The position numbers were made by a program, and so were the translations under genes. A stretch of 18,133 nucleotides of DNA from Oligoflexia bacterium. GTDB taxonomy: Bacteria; Bdellovibrionota; UBA1018. The notes below the pieces were generated by a model that was not told where the DNA came from, did no database searches, and was given only the letters and a program-made list of their open reading frames with translations. Shown piece after piece: positions 5,850-12,522 of this stretch. How positions within the stretch are numbered: position 1 is the first letter of the stretch; each line of letters starts with the position of its first letter. The DNA is taken from positions 1-18,133 of the forward strand of contig CAIOHW010000383.1 of NCBI GenBank assembly GCA_903858195.1, read 5' to 3'.

Positions 5850-7475
5850 ATGCCCTTGCTTGCCTTCGCCCCGGCGCTCGCCTCAGCCGTTCTCTACGTT
5901 CTTGCCTTTCCTCCCTATGGCTTTGGCGGATTGGCCTTTGTGGCGCTCGTTCCGTGGCTGGTGAGCCTCCTGCGCAGCAGCCCCCCAAAACCCCGTGTAA
6001 ACCCCATTCTAGCCTCTTGGGTGGGCTGCATGGCCGTAAGCCTTCTGGGCTTCCACTGGGTGGCCTACGTCCTCAAGCAGTTTGCGGGGCTCCCCTGGCC
6101 GGTGGCAGGCCTTGGGCTTCTGGGTTTTTCTACCTTCGGGCAGCTCCAGTGGGTGGGATTCGCATGGCTCGCCCCCAGGCTTCGCCAGAGGCTCGGCGGT
6201 ACTGCACTGACCTCAGTGGCATGGCTAGCGGCCGGAGCCCTCGCCTACACGGCCATCGACTACCTGCTTCCCAAGCTCTTCAGGGACACGCTTGGCCACA
6301 GTTGGGCCTCCCTCCCTACGCTTCGCATGAACGCGCGCTGGGCGGGAGCCTACGGCCTGACCTTTGTCACGGCCTTCTGCAACCTGTCGCTCGCCTGGCT
6401 CGGAGCCTTGTGGCTCGATCGCGATGAACCCAGCACCTGGCCCGCCCTCAGGCGTGCCCTTCCGGGCGTGCTGGCCTCCCTGGCCCTGCTTGCCGCCTGC
6501 TGGGTCACGGGCTCCACCCTGCAGCAGCAGGTGCGTGCCCAGCTCGCAACAGCCGGGACGTCTGTGCCCCTGGCAGTGATTCAGGCCAATATCGGGGACA
6601 TCGAAAAGATCTCGGCCGAAACCGGTGTTCGCGAGGCGCGCAGGCGCGTGATGCAGACTTTCTTTACGCTCTCGGACCAGGCGCTCGCGCAGGCCCCCCG
6701 CACGCAGGCCGTGATCTGGCCTGAGACGGCCTATCCGTCCACGTTTCGCACACCCGACATCACCGAAGATCTGGAGCTCGACCAGCAGGTTGAGAGCTAT
6801 GCCCGCACGCGCCGGGTGGGAGTCTTTTTTGGAGGGTACGACCAGGACCGCACCCTGCGCCGAGACTACAATGCCCTGTTCTTCCTGCCCTCGGACGGCC
6901 AGGGCCTCCAGACTTACCGCAAAAATCGCCTGCTCCTGTTTGGCGAGGAGATGCCCTTTTCGGATGCCTTCCCGCAGCTTCGCCGCTGGTTTCCGCAGGT
7001 CGGAAATTTCGGACGCGGCGCGGGTCCTGAAGCCCTGGAGGTACCCACCCAGCCTCCAACCCGGGCGGCGCCGGCCATCTGCTACGAGGTGCTCTTCTCG
7101 GAGTACATGATCCGCGCCAAACGCAAGGGCGCGCAGTGGATCATCAATGTCACCAACGACTCGTGGTTTGGTCCGAATGCGGAGCCGGAACTCCATCTTG
7201 CGCTTTCGAGCTTTCGCTCAATCGAGCTCGGAATTCCCATGATCCGTTCCACAAATACGGGAATCACGGCCTGGGTCGACCCCACGGGAGAGATTCACGG
7301 AGCAACTCCGACCTTCGAGCCCGCCGTCCTGCCCGTGGAACTTCCGATCGCCCCCTTGCCGCCCTCGCCCGTTGAGCGCTTCATGGATCCGTTTGGAAAA
7401 CTAGCCGTACTCGCTTCGATGGCCATCTGGATCGGCCCCTGGGTTCGAAGGCGCTTCCAAAAGACACCTGTCTAA
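5850..7475 (+). CDS. lnt: Apolipoprotein N-acyltransferase
   Basis: 541 residues, near the usual Lnt length. The N-terminal third is multi-spanning (ALASAVLYVLAFPPYGFGGLAFVALVPWL, then LLGFHWVAYVL), followed from about residue 240 by a periplasmic carbon-nitrogen hydrolase domain and a final membrane helix (LAVLASMAIWIGPWV). The catalytic triad is visible: Glu292 in VIWPETAYPSTF, Lys358 in TYRKNRLLLFGEEMPF and Cys411 in PAICYEVLFSE; NDSWFGPNAEPELHL (about 436-450) is also typical. It adds the third acyl chain to the N-terminal Cys of diacylated lipoproteins in the inner membrane. The short gap to the protease gene suggests shared transcription. The next gene encodes a lipoprotein, a potential client, but has its own promoter. 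Confidence 0.96.
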   Translation: MPLLAFAPALASAVLYVLAFPPYGFGGLAFVALVPWLVSLLRSSPPKPRVNPILASWVGCMAVSLLGFHWVAYVLKQFAGLPWPVAGLGLLGFSTFGQLQWVGFAWLAPRLRQRLGGTALTSVAWLAAGALAYTAIDYLLPKLFRDTLGHSWASLPTLRMNARWAGAYGLTFVTAFCNLSLAWLGALWLDRDEPSTWPALRRALPGVLASLALLAACWVTGSTLQQQVRAQLATAGTSVPLAVIQANIGDIEKISAETGVREARRRVMQTFFTLSDQALAQAPRTQAVIWPETAYPSTFRTPDITEDLELDQQVESYARTRRVGVFFGGYDQDRTLRRDYNALFFLPSDGQGLQTYRKNRLLLFGEEMPFSDAFPQLRRWFPQVGNFGRGAGPEALEVPTQPPTRAAPAICYEVLFSEYMIRAKRKGAQWIINVTNDSWFGPNAEPELHLALSSFRSIELGIPMIRSTNTGITAWVDPTGEIHGATPTFEPAVLPVELPIAPLPPSPVERFMDPFGKLAVLASMAIWIGPWVRRRFQKTPV

Positions 7476-7536
7476 AAGTTCGACACAAAATTGCCCTCAT
7501 CCTCGAGTTTGACCGGGGTTTTCAGGCACTTGGGCG

Positions 7537-7551
7537 TGGCACGCAGGTTGC
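7537..7551 (+). promoter_or_regulatory. Sigma-54 (RpoN) promoter of the lipoprotein gene
   Basis: TGGCACG-cagg-TTGC matches the sigma-54 consensus TGGCACG-N4-TTGC at every specified base, with GG at 7538-7539 and GC at 7550-7551. The predicted transcription start is about 7563, giving a leader of about 24 bases that contains GAGGG six bases before the ATG at 7587. I found no clear enhancer dyad in the 60 bases between lnt and the promoter; the activator site may lie within lnt. Confidence 0.8.
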
Positions 7552-7586
7552 CTCTAGTCAGGGAAGAGAGAAATCGAGGGACCCCC

Positions 7587-8144
7587 ATGGCTACGCCCAA
7601 ACTGACCCAAAAGACCCGCCGGACTTTGAAGACCCTGGGCCTGCTCCTGATGCTCGCAGGCACCAGCGCCTGTGGCAGCTCGGCAGGCAACCCCAACCTC
7701 TTTGTCGCTCCCGAGAGCTCAAGCTCCGGGCTCTACTCGCCCGAAGGCGGAGACTCATCCCCCTGCCGCTCTTCGCCCAATGTGATGCCCCGGCATGATC
7801 TCACTCTCGATGGCAGGGACCGCTATGTGGCCTGCGGAGACGCTGAGAGGAGTGATCGCTTCAAGCTCTGGGGAGAGAGTTCCTCGGGCTCGGTTGAACT
7901 CTGCGTCTTTGCCGCGCTCCGCAATTCAGGAGGCCAGATCAACATCCTTCGTGAGACCGACGGAGACCTCAAGATGATCTGCGGCGATGTCGATCCCGAG
8001 CGTGGCGCGAACTTCACTTTCACCGACACGACCTACAATGCGGTGTTCGTGGTGCCTTCGAGCGCTCGCGCAAAGATGTCCACCTGCCTGTCGGCCAACA
8101 ATCCGCTCGGCTGCCCCAATTATTCGTTCGGCCAGTTTCGCTAA
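7587..8144 (+). CDS. Small Cys-rich lipoprotein of unknown function
   Basis: 185 residues from ATG 7587, chosen because GAGGG lies just upstream and the signal peptide begins properly there; the in-frame ATG at 7491 would precede the promoter's start point. The N-terminus is basic (KLTQKTRRTLK) and then hydrophobic (LGLLLMLAGTSAC), with a lipobox-like end at Cys29. The -3 residue is Thr rather than Leu, which is slightly atypical. The mature part is low-complexity Ser/Gly-rich to about residue 60. A compact domain follows with six Cys (enough for three disulfides) and a repeated CGD element (VACGDAERSDRF and MICGDVDPERGANF). I do not recognise the family. It is probably outer-membrane or periplasm anchored, processed by Lsp and by the Lnt encoded upstream. 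It converges on the next gene, with 16 bases between stops. Confidence 0.8.
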   Translation: MATPKLTQKTRRTLKTLGLLLMLAGTSACGSSAGNPNLFVAPESSSSGLYSPEGGDSSPCRSSPNVMPRHDLTLDGRDRYVACGDAERSDRFKLWGESSSGSVELCVFAALRNSGGQINILRETDGDLKMICGDVDPERGANFTFTDTTYNAVFVVPSSARAKMSTCLSANNPLGCPNYSFGQFR

Positions 8145-8160
8145 AACAGGGCCCGCACCC

Positions 8161-9258
8161 TCAGTGCAGGACGCGCGTGGACACGGGAGGCTCCGAGGGT
8201 CCGCCTTCGAGCTCCTGCCTGCCCTGCCGGAATCGGCCCACCAGGTCCGAATCACGGGTAGGAAAAGCATCCAGAACTTCCAGGTGGTCTTCTTCGGTCT
8301 CGCTACCGGTCACCTCTCGCGCCACGATCACGTACCAGAAGCCCTGTCCCTCGGACTCGGGGTACTGTCGGATGAAGTGGTAGAGGCGAACCTCTTCGTC
8401 ATCACTGATTGCCTCAAGCGCCCAAAGTTCCGAGGGATCTTGCAGGGTCTCTTCCAGGCAACCCTGATACACTCCAAACTCCGATGGCGGAATGTCGTCG
8501 TCCCGACGCTCTCCTCCCACGGCCGCACGAAGCGATTCTTCGGTGCTCCAACCATCCAGCGCAAGTCCGTCGGCCGGGGCAGTGGTGAAGCCCGCCGACT
8601 CCATGAGATCGGCGTCGATGCCGGGAATTACAGTTCCGTCCAGAGCCTGCTGCTCGAGGCTGAACTCGGGATTTTGGGCCGAACTGCGTTCTTTTGAATC
8701 GCGCTTCACCCAGCTGATGCGTTCGCCCCTGCGGTAATGTTCGACAAGCGCCTGATTGCGCGTCACCACGTTCAAAAACAAAAAGCTCGGCTCGCCCTTC
8801 AAAAACAGCGAAAGGCAAACACACCAGACCTCGTCCTCGAAACCGGCGATGAGCGTGTAGCGATAGTCTCCGGAGAGGGTTTTTTCGCGCCACACTTCGT
8901 CAGGATCCTGAAGCGTGGACCAGCGCAGGTGGGCCAGCTCCTCGCGACCCTCGGACGTGATGTCGCCCTCCACCCACCTCTTCTGATATTCGGATTCGAG
9001 ACGCTCGGCTTCGGGGGCAAAGTACTGGCTGATGCAGTCCTCAGAGCAGAAGCTCCTGCCCACCTCCTCCTCGACAAAGAGGGCGCGCTCGCCCGGAGCC
9101 AGCGCTTTGACGCAATGGGCGCAGCATTCCTGAGAGGCTGGGTCTTGCGAGGCCTGAGACGGCTGGGACGTGGCCGCAGCGGCGCCAGAAGCCCCTCGGG
9201 GCTTGCGCGGTGTGCGACGGCGCTCGGTCGATGTCCTGCGGGACGGTGCCTTTTTCAT
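8161..9258 (-). CDS. Zinc-knuckle protein with two internal 'LQDPxExW' repeats, function unknown
   Basis: 365 residues. A basic, disordered N-terminus (KKAPSRRTSTERRRTPRKPR) leads into a likely Zn site of the TRASH/MYM type: Cys46-x2-Cys49 and Cys71-x3-Cys75 (CAHC...FCSEDC). Two similar segments follow. Repeat 1 (about 114-181) runs STLQDPDEVWRE...YRYTLIAGF...VWCVCLSLFL...FLNVVTRN..LVEHYRRGER; repeat 2 (about 269-348) runs ETLQDPSELWALE...VRLYHFIRQY...FWYVIVARE...LEVLDAFPTRDSDLVGRFRQGRQE. The order 'DPDxVW - strands - WYVV - V(T)xF' resembles PBECR-type (barnase/EndoU/colicin/RelE-like) nuclease folds, but I see no proven active site, so this is only a suggestion. No signal peptide, so cytoplasmic. 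Good ribosome-binding site GAGGGGGG. Divergent from the Hsp20-like gene, sharing an operator-like repeat. Confidence 0.8.
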   Translation of the reverse strand: MKKAPSRRTSTERRRTPRKPRGASGAAAATSQPSQASQDPASQECCAHCVKALAPGERALFVEEEVGRSFCSEDCISQYFAPEAERLESEYQKRWVEGDITSEGREELAHLRWSTLQDPDEVWREKTLSGDYRYTLIAGFEDEVWCVCLSLFLKGEPSFLFLNVVTRNQALVEHYRRGERISWVKRDSKERSSAQNPEFSLEQQALDGTVIPGIDADLMESAGFTTAPADGLALDGWSTEESLRAAVGGERRDDDIPPSEFGVYQGCLEETLQDPSELWALEAISDDEEVRLYHFIRQYPESEGQGFWYVIVAREVTGSETEEDHLEVLDAFPTRDSDLVGRFRQGRQELEGGPSEPPVSTRVLH

Positions 9259-9281
9259 GCCCTATCCCCCCTCTGTCTCAA

Positions 9282-9310
9282 GTGTAACGACCGTGTTTGC
9301 CCGAGGTCAA
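9282..9310 (-). promoter_or_regulatory. Sigma-70-type promoter of the zinc-knuckle gene
   Basis: Read leftward: TTGACC (9310-9305), a 17-base spacer, TTACAC (9287-9282), predicted start about 9275 and a purine-rich GAGGGGGG ribosome-binding site before ATG 9258. The -35 box and most of the spacer lie inside the perfect inverted repeat 9291-9316, so a bound repressor would block it. Confidence 0.5.
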
Positions 9311-9316
9311 ACACGG
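9291..9316. repeat. Perfect 9-bp inverted repeat, likely operator in a divergent promoter region
   Basis: CCGTGTTTG-cccgaggt-CAAACACGG is a perfect dyad with an 8-base spacer. It lies in the 104 bp between the divergent zinc-knuckle gene and the coiled-coil-Hsp20 gene and overlaps the leftward promoter. A further related half-site, TGTTTTGAC (9324-9332), follows to the right and covers part of the rightward -35 box. It does not match CIRCE (TTAGCACTC-N9-GAGTGCTAA), so HrcA is not the obvious regulator. Confidence 0.65.
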
Positions 9317-9328
9317 ATTGCGTCTGTT

Positions 9329-9357
9329 TTGACACATCCCCATGGGCCCGATACCCT
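9329..9357 (+). promoter_or_regulatory. Candidate promoter of the coiled-coil-Hsp20 gene
   Basis: TTGACA (9329-9334, perfect -35), a 17-base spacer and TACCCT (9352-9357, 3/6). The predicted start is about 9363-9365, which would exclude the upstream ATG at 9342 as the real start. Confidence 0.4.
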
Positions 9358-9362
9358 TGGAG

Positions 9363-10574
9363 ATGATGGAAGTGAATTCAAAACACGGTCCTACCCAAGC
9401 CGCCCTTGCAGCCCAGGCGCGGGCACGGACCGATGCAGAGAATCGCACGAGGCAGGTGGAGCGCGACTCGCGCGCCCGGATGGAAAACGCCGAGAAGCAG
9501 GCGGAGTCCGTCGAGCAGGAGATGGCCGCACGCATCGAGGAAGCCCGAAAAAAAGCCGACTCGGCTGTCGAAATCGAAGAATCCAAGCGCGACAAGCTGC
9601 TGGGTAGGATCAAGAACGAAACTTACAAGGATGTAGCCGACATCAAGAGAAAAACTGCGGCCGAACTCGCAAGGGTCCGCTCCGAGTCGGAACGTGACCT
9701 GACTTCAACAAAAGAGACCTACGAAGACCAGATCGAGCTTGCCGATCATGAAGGACAAAAGGAACTTCGCGATCACCTGAAGCGCAACGCCACGATGCAG
9801 GCCTACCAGGAACGGGCGGCTGAAAACGAGCGGCAGTTGCTCAACAAATCGCACTCCGAAGAACTCGCCCACCTCGAACAAAGCCAGTCCGAAAGGCGCG
9901 AGCAACTCCAGCATGAGGCCGAGCTGGAGATCAGCCAGCTTCGCGGTCGGACCGATGCGGGCCGGCTGGGAGCCGAAAAGCACTTCGAATCAGCCTATTC
10001 GAGCACGCTCAAGGCAAACGCCGAAGCGCTCGCGCGCGCCTCGACCGAGGGCAAGCGGCAGCTCGACGGGCTGCGCGCGGACCACGCGCAGAAGCTTGCG
10101 CGCTACGAAGAGCGCCTCGAAGACCCATTTTACCGAATGGTCGATCTCGAACTGAATCTGAGTGATCGGGGCGAGCACTATACGCTCGAGGCGCGCATTC
10201 CGGAGCATGAGCGGGAGCACGTGAAGGTCACTCTTCGCGGAAACTCGATCGTGGTCTCGGGAGCCCGTCGAAACGAAGAAAAGCTCGAGCTCGGGGACGG
10301 AAAGTCCCGTAAGGTGGCTTCCTATCAGACGTATCATGAGAGCCTGCCGCTCGAGTGGCCGGTCGAGCCCAAGGGCATCGTCCAGGAATTCGAGGGTGAC
10401 AGGCTCGTGGTGACGCTCCCCAAGAAGGGCGCCTACACCGACCCTGTGTCCAACGAGAAGCGCCCGCTCGAAAAGGCCCCCTATGTCGCCGCGCGCGCCC
10501 CACGTCCGGACTTCCCGACGGACATCCCGGGAGCTGCCCCCCGGAGATCCGACAAGCCCCTCAGCGGCAGCTGA
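9363..10574 (+). CDS. Long coiled-coil protein with C-terminal Hsp20/alpha-crystallin domain
   Basis: 403 residues from ATG 9363. In-frame alternatives are ATG 9342, ATG 9366 and GTG 9372; GGAG at 9359-9362 suits the last best, while the promoter candidate argues against 9342. About the first 260 residues are an almost uninterrupted charged, Ala/Glu/Lys/Arg-rich heptad-like coiled coil (for example VERDSRARMENAEKQAESVE, HSEELAHLEQSQSERREQL). Then DPFYRMVDLELNLSDRGEHY opens an alpha-crystallin domain: LEARIPEHEREHVKVTLRGNSIVVSG, the YQTYHESLPL strand, and a closing DRLVVTLPKKG. Small heat-shock proteins hold unfolded clients without ATP, but they are usually 140-200 residues; here the short N-terminal arm is replaced by a rod. 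No C-terminal I-x-I/V motif is visible, so assembly may depend on the coiled coil. The tail is Pro/Arg-rich. No signal peptide. Confidence 0.88.
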   Translation: MMEVNSKHGPTQAALAAQARARTDAENRTRQVERDSRARMENAEKQAESVEQEMAARIEEARKKADSAVEIEESKRDKLLGRIKNETYKDVADIKRKTAAELARVRSESERDLTSTKETYEDQIELADHEGQKELRDHLKRNATMQAYQERAAENERQLLNKSHSEELAHLEQSQSERREQLQHEAELEISQLRGRTDAGRLGAEKHFESAYSSTLKANAEALARASTEGKRQLDGLRADHAQKLARYEERLEDPFYRMVDLELNLSDRGEHYTLEARIPEHEREHVKVTLRGNSIVVSGARRNEEKLELGDGKSRKVASYQTYHESLPLEWPVEPKGIVQEFEGDRLVVTLPKKGAYTDPVSNEKRPLEKAPYVAARAPRPDFPTDIPGAAPRRSDKPLSGS

Positions 10575-10601
10575 CAGGTGTAAAAACCTTGTACAGCCTC
10601 G

Positions 10602-10623
10602 ACTTGAAGCATTAATCTCAAGT
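10602..10623. repeat. Inverted repeat upstream of the psd-operon sigma-54 promoter
   Basis: ACTTGA-N10-TCAAGT, a perfect 6-bp dyad centred about 80 bases upstream of the predicted sigma-54 transcription start (about 10695). That spacing suits an enhancer-binding protein site. The stretch between it and the promoter is AT-rich (TTTTATTGTATTTTTTT), which could help bending. An imperfect hairpin (GCTGACAGGT...ACCTTGTACAGC, 10570-10597) just after the Hsp20-like gene may be its weak terminator. Confidence 0.4.
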
Positions 10624-10668
10624 GATTGATTTTATTGTATTTTTTTAGATCATCTCATCTCCGCGCTC

Positions 10669-10683
10669 TGGCATCTCGATTGC
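10669..10683 (+). promoter_or_regulatory. Sigma-54 (RpoN) promoter upstream of the small gene and psd
   Basis: TGGCATC-tcga-TTGCT against consensus TGGCACG-N4-TTGCW, with GG at 10670-10671 and GC at 10682-10683 correctly spaced. The predicted start is about 10695, leaving a leader of about 32 bases before ATG 10727. It probably drives the 115-residue gene and psd together. Confidence 0.65.
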
Positions 10684-10726
10684 TCTAGTTCAATGCAACA
10701 GCAGCAGCAGAAAGTGAGCAGATGAG

Positions 10727-11074
10727 ATGAGCGCCACCCGTGACCCTTCAGAAAAGATCACCTTCCTCTTCAGCCCGATGGCAGGCCTCGTTCGCAAGAT
10801 CAAGGAAACGCCTGTCATTCCATCCCAGTCACGGCCCCAGTCGCGCATCATCGCGCGCCCCGCCATGGCCGTTCGCGAGCATCGCGCCCGCGACCTCACC
10901 CCCGCCATTCCGAAGGCTGCAGCCAACCTTTTTCAGCCGGCTCATCTCGATACGGCCGCATCCGAACAGCGTGCCGGACTTGCCGGCCTGCAAAAGAGCC
11001 TCGGTGAACTGGACCAGCTGCAAAAGCGGTTTCGGTTTTTGATTCAAGAGCTTGAGGATCTGATCCAAGACTGA
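10727..11074 (+). CDS. Small protein of unknown function in front of psd
   Basis: 115 residues. No signal peptide or membrane helix. The N-terminal half is basic and Pro/Arg-rich (PVIPSQSRPQSRIIARPAMA, REHRARDLTPAIPKAA). The C-terminal 35 residues (LAGLQKSLGELDQLQKRFRFLIQELEDLIQD) form a probable amphipathic helix or short coiled coil, which could mediate dimerisation or membrane-surface contact. I do not recognise the family. It sits between a sigma-54 promoter and psd, with 13 bases between its stop and the psd ATG, so cotranscription is likely and a role linked to phospholipid synthesis or its control is possible. A run of CAG repeats (GCAGCAGCAG, about 10700) lies in its leader. The Shine-Dalgarno sequence is weak. 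Confidence 0.7.
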   Translation: MSATRDPSEKITFLFSPMAGLVRKIKETPVIPSQSRPQSRIIARPAMAVREHRARDLTPAIPKAAANLFQPAHLDTAASEQRAGLAGLQKSLGELDQLQKRFRFLIQELEDLIQD

Positions 11075-11087
11075 GATCGTCACAGGG

Positions 11088-11984
11088 ATGAAGATCCAGG
11101 TCTACGACCGGCGCACCCACGCCCTCTTTGACGAGCAGGTTTACGGAGAAAAGGCCCTTCGCTGGGTGTACGGCACCCTTCCCGGCAGGCTTGTTGAAAG
11201 CGCCCTGCTCTCGCGCCACTGGGTGAGCCGGCTCATGGGTGCGTACTATTCTTCAGATCTGAGCGCATCGCAGATCCCCAAGTTCATCGAGCAGTACAAG
11301 ATCGACACGAGTGAGTTCGAGCCCGGGCCGTTTGACGACTTTAACTCCTTCTTTATCCGCCGCTTTGCGCCCGGCAAGCGAAGCTTCGTCCCGGACGACG
11401 ACATGGCAGCGCCTGCCGAGGCTCGCTACTTTGCGTGGTCGGAGTCCAGCAACGAGCTCAGGCTTCCGGTCAAGGGCGCATGGCTCAGTCCCTCGGAGCT
11501 CCTGGCTGACTGCCATGAGGCGGGCTATCGTCAGCGCATTCAAGGGGGCCCGGTGCTGCTCGCACGCCTCTGTCCGGTGGATTACCACCGCTTCCACTTC
11601 CCGGACCGCGGTGAGTGGCTGTCGCTCCACCGCATCCACGGGCGTCTGCGTTCGGTGAACCCGGTGGCGCTTGGCGCCTTTCCCCGCACCTTTCTCGAAA
11701 ACGAAAGACAAGTGAGCTGGCTCAAGACCGAGCGCTTTGGACTTTTGGCCTACATCGAAGTGGGGGCGCTGGGTGTCGGACGCATCCGCCAGACCCACGC
11801 TCCGGGTTCGCCTTTCGAACGCGGTGATGAAAAGGGCTACTTCCTGTTTGGCGGCTCAACCGTGATCGTGCTCGGTGAACCCGGAAAATGGAAACCCTCC
11901 TCCGACCTGCTCAAGCAGACCGAAGGAGGGCATGAAACACTGGTCAGGCTCGGAGAGCCGGTGGCTTCCCGAACGCTTACTTAA
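11088..11984 (+). CDS. psd: Phosphatidylserine decarboxylase proenzyme
   Basis: 298 residues. Family landmarks in order: DDFNSFFIRRFAPGKRSF (83-100), CPVDYHRFHFPDRGEW (162-177) with the conserved His, WLKTERFGLLAYIEVGALGVGRI (211-233) and the self-cleavage motif GYFLFGGSTVIVL with GGST at 254/255-258, where Ser257 becomes the pyruvoyl group. The enzyme converts phosphatidylserine to phosphatidylethanolamine at the inner membrane. Two deviations: the autocleavage motif is GGST rather than the bacterial LGST, and the region of the conserved Asp (usually PADG) reads PAEAR (Glu111). Both changes are conservative, so activity is still likely. It probably forms a transcription unit with the preceding small gene under a sigma-54 promoter. 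Its last 8 bases overlap the end of the convergent outer-membrane gene. Confidence 0.92.
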   Translation: MKIQVYDRRTHALFDEQVYGEKALRWVYGTLPGRLVESALLSRHWVSRLMGAYYSSDLSASQIPKFIEQYKIDTSEFEPGPFDDFNSFFIRRFAPGKRSFVPDDDMAAPAEARYFAWSESSNELRLPVKGAWLSPSELLADCHEAGYRQRIQGGPVLLARLCPVDYHRFHFPDRGEWLSLHRIHGRLRSVNPVALGAFPRTFLENERQVSWLKTERFGLLAYIEVGALGVGRIRQTHAPGSPFERGDEKGYFLFGGSTVIVLGEPGKWKPSSDLLKQTEGGHETLVRLGEPVASRTLT

Positions 11985-12522
11985 AGGCGTAACCCAGACC
12001 AAAGTTGAACTGCTGGCGGTTGGCCCCTTCGTCCTGCTCCACGAAGCCCAGGTGCATCTGGAAGTTCCAGTAGAGCTTGCCGGCAAAAGGCTTTTTCAGG
12101 GCAACCGTCGCACCCCAATCCGGGTCGGACTGATCACCGAGCGTCACCTTGTAGAAGGGCCCGATGCCAAACGAGAGATTGCTTCGCATGATCCGGAGCA
12201 TGAGCGGGATGACCACGCTCGGGTTGTCGTAGCGGTACTCGGCGTAGACGGGGGCACCGTAGTCCCCGACCCAGACATAGTCCATGTCGAACTGGGGCTG
12301 AAGCCAGAGCTTGCCCCACTCCAGATCCGCGCCGGCCTGATAGCCGTACGATACGCCGATCAGGCCACCCTTGATGGGATCAGTGGCTCCGTCAATCGTA
12401 TAATGCGAGAGCCCTGAACCGTGCATGCCTCCAAAAAGTCCGATGCCTGCACGTGCGCTCGGCGCAGACGCCAGACCCAACAAAACTGCGCCCACTGCCA
12501 CTACCCATTTTCTTTTCATCAT
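11977..12522 (-). CDS. Probable outer-membrane beta-barrel protein
   Basis: 181 residues from ATG 12522 (12519 also possible). Signal peptide MMKRKWVVAVGAVLLGLASA with likely cleavage after ARA at residue 25. The mature part alternates hydrophobic/aromatic and polar residues in short strands separated by Gly/Asp turns (GLIGVSYGYQAGADLEW, KLWLQPQFDMDYVWVG, LSFGIGPFYKVTLGD, LYWNFQMHLGF, QFNFGLGYAF). It ends in FGLGYAFK, an aromatic C-terminal strand as in outer-membrane barrels but with one extra Lys. About eight strands would fit its length, like OmpW/OmpX-sized proteins, but I do not assign a family. It is the last gene of the leftward cluster, with an ATGA overlap to the preceding gene and AAAGGG as ribosome-binding site. 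Confidence 0.7.
   Translation of the reverse strand: MMKRKWVVAVGAVLLGLASAPSARAGIGLFGGMHGSGLSHYTIDGATDPIKGGLIGVSYGYQAGADLEWGKLWLQPQFDMDYVWVGDYGAPVYAEYRYDNPSVVIPLMLRIMRSNLSFGIGPFYKVTLGDQSDPDWGATVALKKPFAGKLYWNFQMHLGFVEQDEGANRQQFNFGLGYAFK

Noticed and set aside
6225..7196. Long leftward open frame antisense to lnt (and similar long antisense frames across other genes)
   Set aside because: The lnt frame has full family motifs and catalytic residues; the antisense product has none and arises from high-GC codon bias.
7491..7586. N-terminal extension of the lipoprotein from ATG 7491
   Set aside because: It would precede the sigma-54 start site and bury the signal peptide; ATG 7587 has a ribosome-binding site.
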